From Candidatus Coatesiibacteriota bacterium (GTDB lineage Bacteria > B130-G9), in the NCBI GenBank assembly GCA_016929465.1, contig JAFGIT010000007.1:1-10212 (forward strand): a DNA stretch of 10,212 nt. Reading direction: 5' to 3'. Of the stretch, positions 5,935 to 10,212 are shown one piece after another. Numbering within the stretch: the first letter of the stretch is position 1; each line of letters begins with the position of its first letter. A program made the translations under genes and the position numbers. The notes beneath the pieces were generated by a model, which saw only the letters and a program-made list of their open reading frames with translations, was not told the DNA's origin and searched no databases.

Positions 5935-7003
5935 CGGAGAGCTCCCCTATCCGGGTTTCCTGCCCGACGCGACGCGCGGGGTTGTAAAGAGCGTCAGCGC
6001 CGAGGATTTGGTCGAGGTCGGGATATCCGGCATTATGGTCAACTCAATCCATCTCGCCGGGCAGCCCGGCGTCAATGCAATCAGCCGCCTTGGGGGAATA
6101 CACAAATTCATGGGCTGGTCCGGACCGGTCATGTCCGACTCAGGCGGCTTCCAGGTCTATTCACTCATCGCGGAGCAGTCGAAGTTGGGTAGCGTCTCTG
6201 ACAAGGGCTTCAGCTATCGCTTCAGCATGGATGAAGAGAAGCGTCTCGTAACGCCAGAGAAGAGCATCATCCATCAATTCAGATTGGGCACCGACGTGAT
6301 GTTCTGTCTCGATGAGTGCACGCATCCTGACGACAGCGAGGAGCGTCAGGTCAAGAGCTGCGAGAGGACTATCGCATGGGCCAGAAGGTGCAAGGCAGAA
6401 TTCGAGAATAGAATAGCTAACCTAAATGGGGATGCTCAGCCATTGCTCTTCGCGGTTGTTCAAGGGGGAAGCTCAACTGAATTGAGAAGGCTATGCGTCG
6501 AGCAGCTCCTCGAGATCGGCTTTGACGGATATGGTTTCGGAGGCTGGCCGGTCGGCGCAGACGGCGCGCTCGTCGATACTGTCTATCAGGTTGCTGAGAT
6601 GCTGCCACAAGAGTTGCCAAAGCACGCGCTCGGGATAGGGAAACCGGAGAATCTCGTTCGCGCATACCGGGCCGGCTATCACCTCTTCGATTGCGCTTTG
6701 CCGACCCGCGATGCGAGGCGGAAGCGGCTCTTCGTCTTCAATGAAACACCGGATATGACAGGCTTCAAGGGCAGTGAATTCTACCATTACATCTACCTGC
6801 AGGACGCCAAGCACGCTGTCGCTTCGGGGCCGGTCGATGAGACCTGCGACTGCTCATGCTGCAAAAATTACTCCCGTGCCTACTTGCACCATCTCTTCAA
6901 GATAGGAGACGCACTCGCGGAGCGTCTTGCGACAATTCACAATCTCCGCTTTTATGTTCGAATTCTGAATGCCCTCAAAGAGGGAGTCGCAGATGACGAG
7001 TGA
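5894..7003 (+). CDS. tgt: tRNA-guanine(34) transglycosylase, divergent subtype
   Basis: Tgt exchanges the wobble guanine of GUN-anticodon tRNAs (Asp, Asn, His, Tyr) for a 7-deazaguanine in the queuosine pathway. The TIM-barrel enzyme's key parts are visible: SDSGGFQVYSL (81-91) with base Asp82, LDECT (139-143), VVQGG (188-192), the nucleophile Asp266 in FDCALPTRDARRKRLF, and the zinc site Cys318, Cys320, Cys323 and His349. The N-terminal strand (LPDATRGVVKS, IMVNSIHLAGQPG) differs from the common NTYHL-type sequence. The substrate loop reads GGWPVGAD (216-223) where common bacterial enzymes have GGLAVGE. Start: the GTG at 5894 has AAAAGG five bases upstream; ATG at 5915 is the alternative and loses 7 residues. 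It overlaps both neighbours (41 bases with rsmI, 11 with the next gene). Which base it inserts (preQ1 or salvaged queuine) cannot be decided here; no queuosine-synthesis genes are in the window. Confidence 0.95.
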   Translation: MSRLTETMGLKTRSGELPYPGFLPDATRGVVKSVSAEDLVEVGISGIMVNSIHLAGQPGVNAISRLGGIHKFMGWSGPVMSDSGGFQVYSLIAEQSKLGSVSDKGFSYRFSMDEEKRLVTPEKSIIHQFRLGTDVMFCLDECTHPDDSEERQVKSCERTIAWARRCKAEFENRIANLNGDAQPLLFAVVQGGSSTELRRLCVEQLLEIGFDGYGFGGWPVGADGALVDTVYQVAEMLPQELPKHALGIGKPENLVRAYRAGYHLFDCALPTRDARRKRLFVFNETPDMTGFKGSEFYHYIYLQDAKHAVASGPVDETCDCSCCKNYSRAYLHHLFKIGDALAERLATIHNLRFYVRILNALKEGVADDE

Positions 7004-7808
7004 CCTCGTAGCCGAGATCGTAGAGAGCCTCAAGGCGTCTCGGAAGTATCGAAGTGTGTATGAACCGACGCTGGAGCGTGTGGCTAAATGGGCTCTCGAG
7101 AGGCATTGCAACAGGCGCGTTGCAGAGAAGGCAGCAAAACGGAAGCTGCACCAGGCCTGTGGCGCTTACATGAGCCCCTCTCAAGCAGCGAAGGCCGAGA
7201 AGATGCTGCGAGCGCTTCCGCCGACCGCGACCATCGATGAATTGAGGCAGGCCTGCCTGGAGATCTTGAAATGCCACACTTCGACCCTAGAGCGTCTTGA
7301 TTACATCGAGAGGCTATATGCAGACATCGAAGAGCTCGTAGGTCGTCCCAGAAGCGTATTGGACCTGGCCGCCGGGCTCAATGCTTTTACCATTCCCTGG
7401 GCGCCGCTCTTGGCCAATGCGACCTACAAGTGCATCGACATCGACTGCCGATCAATGGTGCTCTCTAACCTGCTGCTCGAGAGGCTGGGAAGGAACTGCA
7501 GCGCCATTTGCGGCGACGTTCTCGTTGCGATGCCGACGGATCGAGTTGATCTCGTCATCATTCTGAAATCTCTGCCCTGCCTGGAGCGGCAGGAGTCGGG
7601 GGCTGCGAGACGAATCTTGAAAGAGATCCGAGCTCGATACTGCGTCGTCAGTTTCCCCGCATTCTCCCTTGGTGGGAGGGACCGCGGCATGACGGCCAAT
7701 TACGAGGAATTCCTGAGGGATAGCATCGATTGTTCATGGAGAATCATTGCAGATCTGTCTTATTCCACTGAAACCGTGTACGTACTAACCTCTGAACCAG
7801 GCGCCTGA
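6993..7808 (+). CDS. Arm/FmrO-family 16S rRNA (guanine-1405-N7)-methyltransferase homolog
   Basis: This is a homolog of ArmA, the Rmt enzymes and the Sgm/FmrO producer enzymes. These use SAM to methylate N7 of G1405 in 16S helix 44 and so block 4,6-disubstituted 2-deoxystreptamine aminoglycosides (gentamicin, kanamycin). In order it has the helical 30S-docking domain (1-110) with RKLHQACGAY (50-59) and HTSTLER (95-101); SAM motif I SVLDLAAGLNAF (121-132); the acidic IDID (148-151); DLVIILKSLPCLERQ (186-200); and the family signature VVSFPAFSLGGRDRGM (218-233), followed by NYEEF. ArmA, from memory, has matching KKLHQIWGSY, HSSTNER, LLKMLPVLKQQ and SFPIKSLSGKEKGM. Length (271) fits the family. 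Motif I is unusual: Ala-Ala replaces the usual Gly-Cys, and Ala replaces Pro after Asn. The ATG at 6993 has AGAGGGAG upstream; an in-frame ATG at 6969 lacks this. The start overlaps the tgt stop by 11 bases, so expression is probably coupled. Confidence 0.92.
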   Translation: MTSDLVAEIVESLKASRKYRSVYEPTLERVAKWALERHCNRRVAEKAAKRKLHQACGAYMSPSQAAKAEKMLRALPPTATIDELRQACLEILKCHTSTLERLDYIERLYADIEELVGRPRSVLDLAAGLNAFTIPWAPLLANATYKCIDIDCRSMVLSNLLLERLGRNCSAICGDVLVAMPTDRVDLVIILKSLPCLERQESGAARRILKEIRARYCVVSFPAFSLGGRDRGMTANYEEFLRDSIDCSWRIIADLSYSTETVYVLTSEPGA

Positions 7809-8155
7809 CACGGGCCACCCTGCCTTAGGGCTGCTGAATGGGCAAATTTGCGGTGAATCCATGAGTGCGGAAATTGCCTGTTCGCACGTCAAATTGCCTT
7901 GTGACGATCATTCTGCATAGCGCTGATCGGTCAGTACATCATGGACTACGCCGGCCCTTCGGCGATTTGCTGCTTCCAATGGCCAATTGTGGGATATCGA
8001 ACAAGTTCTTAAACGAATCGGACTTTTCCCCCGATATATTAAGACGCAGGTTAGGTCGTTCTTTTTGCCTGATCGACCTGGTATCTGGGCTATCAATGGG
8101 GGCTGATGCTCCGAGGGAGTATCGGGCATCAAAGAGACTTGTTCGGAGGGTATCT
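7809..8155 (+). other. Gene-free stretch upstream of the GGDEF gene
   Basis: The reading frame of the GGDEF gene stays open back to GTG 7865, but this part reads as low-quality protein (many Arg, Ser and Cys, no domain), has no Shine-Dalgarno at 7865, and lies before a good start at 8156. I take it as intergenic. It holds a 10-bp palindrome, GCAAATTTGC (7842-7851), and an AT-rich CGATATATTAAG (8032-8043) that could be part of a promoter, but I find no convincing -35/-10 pair. No clear terminator follows the methyltransferase gene. Alternative starts for the GGDEF gene inside it are GTG 7865 and ATG 8096. Confidence 0.5.
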
Positions 8156-9337
8156 TTGGATAACAAGCGCGGAGGCCACATGCTCATTGTCGGGCTATGG
8201 ATTGCCGCAGCATACTGGATGCTGGAATCGCTGCTCGATGCCTTCGTGTTTGGCAAAGGACCTCTGAGTGTTCATCTATTCCCCCTGAACCCGGACGAAC
8301 TATGGATGCGGTCTCTCGCGGTCCTCTTGATAACCTTCTTCAGCGCTTACGTTCAACGAATACACTCCGAACGGGAGGACGCAGAGAATGCCCTCTGCGA
8401 GTCCAAAAGCAAGTATGAGGACCTAGTAGAGAACGCTAACAGCGTAATACTCAGAATGTCGAGCACAGGCGAAGTTAGATACATGAACCGTTTTGGGCTC
8501 GAGTTCTTCGGCTTTTCGAGTAAAGAACTATTTGGCAGGAACGTTGTCGGCACAATAGTCCCCGAGACTGATACTGCAGGGCGTGACCTTATAGCGATGA
8601 TCGAGGATATCGGCATGAATCCCGATCGCTACATCAACAACGAGAATGAGAACACCTGCAAGGATGGCTCCAGGGTGTGGATATCGTGGACCAACAAGCC
8701 CATCTTCGATGGCCAGGGCAAGGTGATCGACGTCCTCTGTATCGGCAACGACATAACACAGCGAAAGCAAATGGAGGACAAGCTCGAGCTGGCTCTCAAA
8801 GAAGTGCAAGAGATGTCGCTCATCGACCAGCTCACTGGCCTGAAGAACCGTCGTGGCTTCATGACGCTCGGGGAGCAGCAGCTGAAGGTCGCGGACAGAA
8901 CACGTGAGGGCATTCGGCTCGTATTTATCGACCTGGATGGACTCAAGTGGATAAACGACAATCTCGGGCACAAGGTCGGCGACCAGGCACTCATCGAGGC
9001 GGCCGATGTTCTTAGAGAGACATTCCGGGATTCGGACATCATCGCGCGCCTCGGAGGTGATGAATACGCGGTCCTGGCAATCGACGTCTCCCCCGCTGCG
9101 CCGTTCCCTTCGGCCAGGATCCCCGACACCCTCACCGAGCATAACTCACGCACGGGCCGCCAATATGAACTGCAGATGAGCGTTGGCGTTGCAACCTACC
9201 GCTCTGAGTCGAAATGTTCGATTGGCGAACTACTCAGCATGGCGGACGAGCTGATGTATGAGGAGAAAAGAAGAAGAAAGGCAGCACGCGCTTCCGCCAA
9301 AAGGAAATCTCCTGAGACCAGCGAGGAGCGAATCTAG
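8156..9337 (+). CDS. Membrane PAS-GGDEF diguanylate cyclase
   Basis: The predicted role is synthesis of cyclic di-GMP from GTP at the inner membrane in response to a signal sensed by the PAS domain. Numbering is from TTG 8156 (393 aa). Two membrane segments lie at about 10-30 (LIVGLWIAAAYWMLESLLDAF) and 51-66 (SLAVLLITFFSAYV). They are followed by a short coiled linker, then PAS at about 86-203 (YEDLVENANSVILRMSSTGEVRYMN through DITQRK), then a linker to GGDEF at about 220-375. The cyclase domain starts with DQLTGLKNRRGF, has the metal-binding FIDLDGLKWINDNLGHKVGD, and has the active-site loop GGDEY (300-304) in place of GGDEF, a tolerated variant. An RxxD inhibitory site (Arg291 to Asp294) lies exactly five residues before it, so product feedback is likely. 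No EAL domain is present. The start is chosen from GGAGGG six bases before TTG 8156; ATG 8180, ATG 8096 and GTG 7865 are alternatives. Confidence 0.88.
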   Translation: MDNKRGGHMLIVGLWIAAAYWMLESLLDAFVFGKGPLSVHLFPLNPDELWMRSLAVLLITFFSAYVQRIHSEREDAENALCESKSKYEDLVENANSVILRMSSTGEVRYMNRFGLEFFGFSSKELFGRNVVGTIVPETDTAGRDLIAMIEDIGMNPDRYINNENENTCKDGSRVWISWTNKPIFDGQGKVIDVLCIGNDITQRKQMEDKLELALKEVQEMSLIDQLTGLKNRRGFMTLGEQQLKVADRTREGIRLVFIDLDGLKWINDNLGHKVGDQALIEAADVLRETFRDSDIIARLGGDEYAVLAIDVSPAAPFPSARIPDTLTEHNSRTGRQYELQMSVGVATYRSESKCSIGELLSMADELMYEEKRRRKAARASAKRKSPETSEERI

Positions 9338-9387
9338 TCCGCCTGCGGCGTCTGGGCTTCGTCAGCGCGAGATCTATCAGAGCCTGC

Positions 9388-10212
9388 TCAATCCTCAACC
9401 AACAAGGCTAGACCACCGAAACTCGAGGCAAACCACTTCCGGTTCTGACCGTCGATTAGGATGTCCGTGACATAATCATTCGACAGGCCTGAATCAATGG
9501 ATTTGTAGCCGGTCCATGTGCCATCGGTATTGAGAATCCGAACCCCGCAATATAGTGTCGCAAACCAGACTCTGCCATCACGGTCGAACTCGATGTCCCA
9601 AACGTACGAGTCATCATCATCCATACCCATCTCCTCGGCAGTGTATCTACTCCAATTGCCGTCATCATCGAGAACGGCCACACCCTCAGATGAGCTAAAC
9701 CACTTCCGGTTCTGTTTATCGACCTTTGCGCAGCCCACCCAAAATCCAAGCATGCCGCTATCTTCCGGGCCGTAACAGGTCCAATTCTCATTGGCTGCAT
9801 CTAGCATTTGGATGCCGCCATCGTTGGCAAACCACTTGCAGCCATCTCTATCTATTGCGAAACCAATGCCCAGGCCCACCGGTGAATTATAGGGTGTGTA
9901 GAGAGCAGCCACTTCACCGTCGGGTCGTACGCGATAGACACCATCAGGCCAGGCCACTAGCCATGCTGTGCCGTCCTGCTCAAATTCAATCGAATTGACC
10001 TCCAAATCCCAGTAATCGAGCCCCTCTTTGCTAGCAGTGAACCAATTGGATTCCGGGGACATCACGCTAATTCCGGTTACATGTCCGAACCAGAGGCAGC
10101 CGTCGGGCGCGAATGACACGGCAAGAACGCGGTGATTTAGGAGACCGCTATTCTGTGGAGTGTAAGTCATCCAACTGCCATCGGAGCTTAAGGAACTGGC
10201 CCCCTGGAATTC
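9388..10212 (-). CDS. Beta-propeller protein with two-component-regulator-type repeats, C-terminal part (partial)
   Basis: The frame is open to the right edge, and the first residues seen (SSDGSW before MTYTPQNSG) already belong to a repeat, so ATG 10170 is internal and the true start lies outside the window. About 274 residues are visible, holding six repeats of 42-45 residues. Each has an opening DG-x-W turn, a Y-T-x-x-x-SGL-like stretch, a strand ending in D-x-x-x-x-K-W-F-A (WF or W at six evenly spaced sites) and GV-x-V-L. This is the pattern of Reg_prop/ligand-gated sensor propeller blades. The protein ends right after the last blade (LLVED), so no kinase or GGDEF output domain follows. 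The N-terminus, including any signal peptide, cannot be seen. It converges on the GGDEF gene with a 50-base gap that shows no clear terminator. A sensory or extracellular binding role is inferred. Confidence 0.85.
   Translation of the reverse strand, partial: EFQGASSLSSDGSWMTYTPQNSGLLNHRVLAVSFAPDGCLWFGHVTGISVMSPESNWFTASKEGLDYWDLEVNSIEFEQDGTAWLVAWPDGVYRVRPDGEVAALYTPYNSPVGLGIGFAIDRDGCKWFANDGGIQMLDAANENWTCYGPEDSGMLGFWVGCAKVDKQNRKWFSSSEGVAVLDDDGNWSRYTAEEMGMDDDDSYVWDIEFDRDGRVWFATLYCGVRILNTDGTWTGYKSIDSGLSNDYVTDILIDGQNRKWFASSFGGLALLVED
9416..10195 (-). repeat. Six tandem propeller-blade coding repeats
   Basis: Six units of 42-45 codons encode the propeller blades; the W-F or W landmarks recur every 42 to 45 residues. 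Most units have diverged at DNA level, but an 18-base stretch encoding QNRKWF (9430-9447 and 9697-9714) is identical in two non-adjacent blades. This suggests recent blade duplication or gene conversion, or shared codon choice over a conserved motif. End coordinates are approximate. Confidence 0.7.

Noticed and set aside
648-9427. The hexamer CTCGAG occurs about 13 times by eye, more than the 2-3 expected from random sequence
   Set aside because: Most copies fall in coding regions as Leu-Glu or Ser-Arg type codon pairs, and the genome favours CTC and GAG. Codon preference explains it without a special signal.
10207-10212. The window ends exactly on an EcoRI site (GAATTC), hinting at a cloned insert end
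   Set aside because: GAATTC also occurs inside the window (for example 121-126), so the end position is probably coincidence and says nothing about biology.

Overview
The window looks like chromosomal DNA of a free-living, probably Gram-negative-type bacterium of an uncultured or poorly sampled lineage. Evidence: bacterial housekeeping genes (fmt, def, rsmI, tgt, tRNA-Lys) with Shine-Dalgarno sites, sigma70-like TTGACA promoters, Sec signal peptides ending in A-x-A-type sites, a membrane PAS-GGDEF protein and a beta-propeller protein. Base composition is moderately GC-rich. I cannot name the phylum; several housekeeping proteins (Tgt, RsmI) differ from textbook sequences at motif positions. 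I see no insertion sequence, phage gene or CRISPR array.

Layout from left to right. At 1-77 there is the 3' tail of an unknown plus-strand gene, then a perfect hairpin terminator (91-115). At 186-2888 (minus strand) two tandem paralogous secreted proteins of about 410 residues lie, each followed by a terminator built on the same GGCCCTC/GAGGGCC stem; the upstream copy has a good promoter and a leader with nested inverted repeats. At 3073-5001 (minus) there is a translation cluster in the order tRNA-Lys(CUU), a 93-residue unknown protein, peptide deformylase (def) and methionyl-tRNA formyltransferase (fmt). At 5002-5187 is a divergent regulatory region with a 15-nt palindrome. At 5188-7808 (plus) three RNA-modification genes overlap end to start: rsmI (16S rRNA C1402 ribose methylation), a divergent tgt (queuosine at tRNA position 34) and a clear member of the Arm/FmrO family of 16S rRNA G1405 N7-methyltransferases, known mainly as aminoglycoside-resistance enzymes. 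At 8156-9337 is a two-TM PAS-GGDEF diguanylate cyclase, preceded by about 350 bases that look non-coding. At 9388-10212 (minus) is the C-terminal part of a beta-propeller protein that runs off the right edge.

How the genes fit together: the two divergent clusters both serve translation. The minus-strand one handles initiator tRNA formylation and removal of the formyl group from new proteins. The plus-strand one modifies the decoding apparatus: two 16S helix-44 bases three nucleotides apart (C1402, G1405) plus the wobble base of certain tRNAs. The main point of interest is the Arm-type methyltransferase translationally coupled to tgt and rsmI, which suggests a built-in decoding-site modification (with possible intrinsic aminoglycoside resistance) and not a recently acquired resistance gene.
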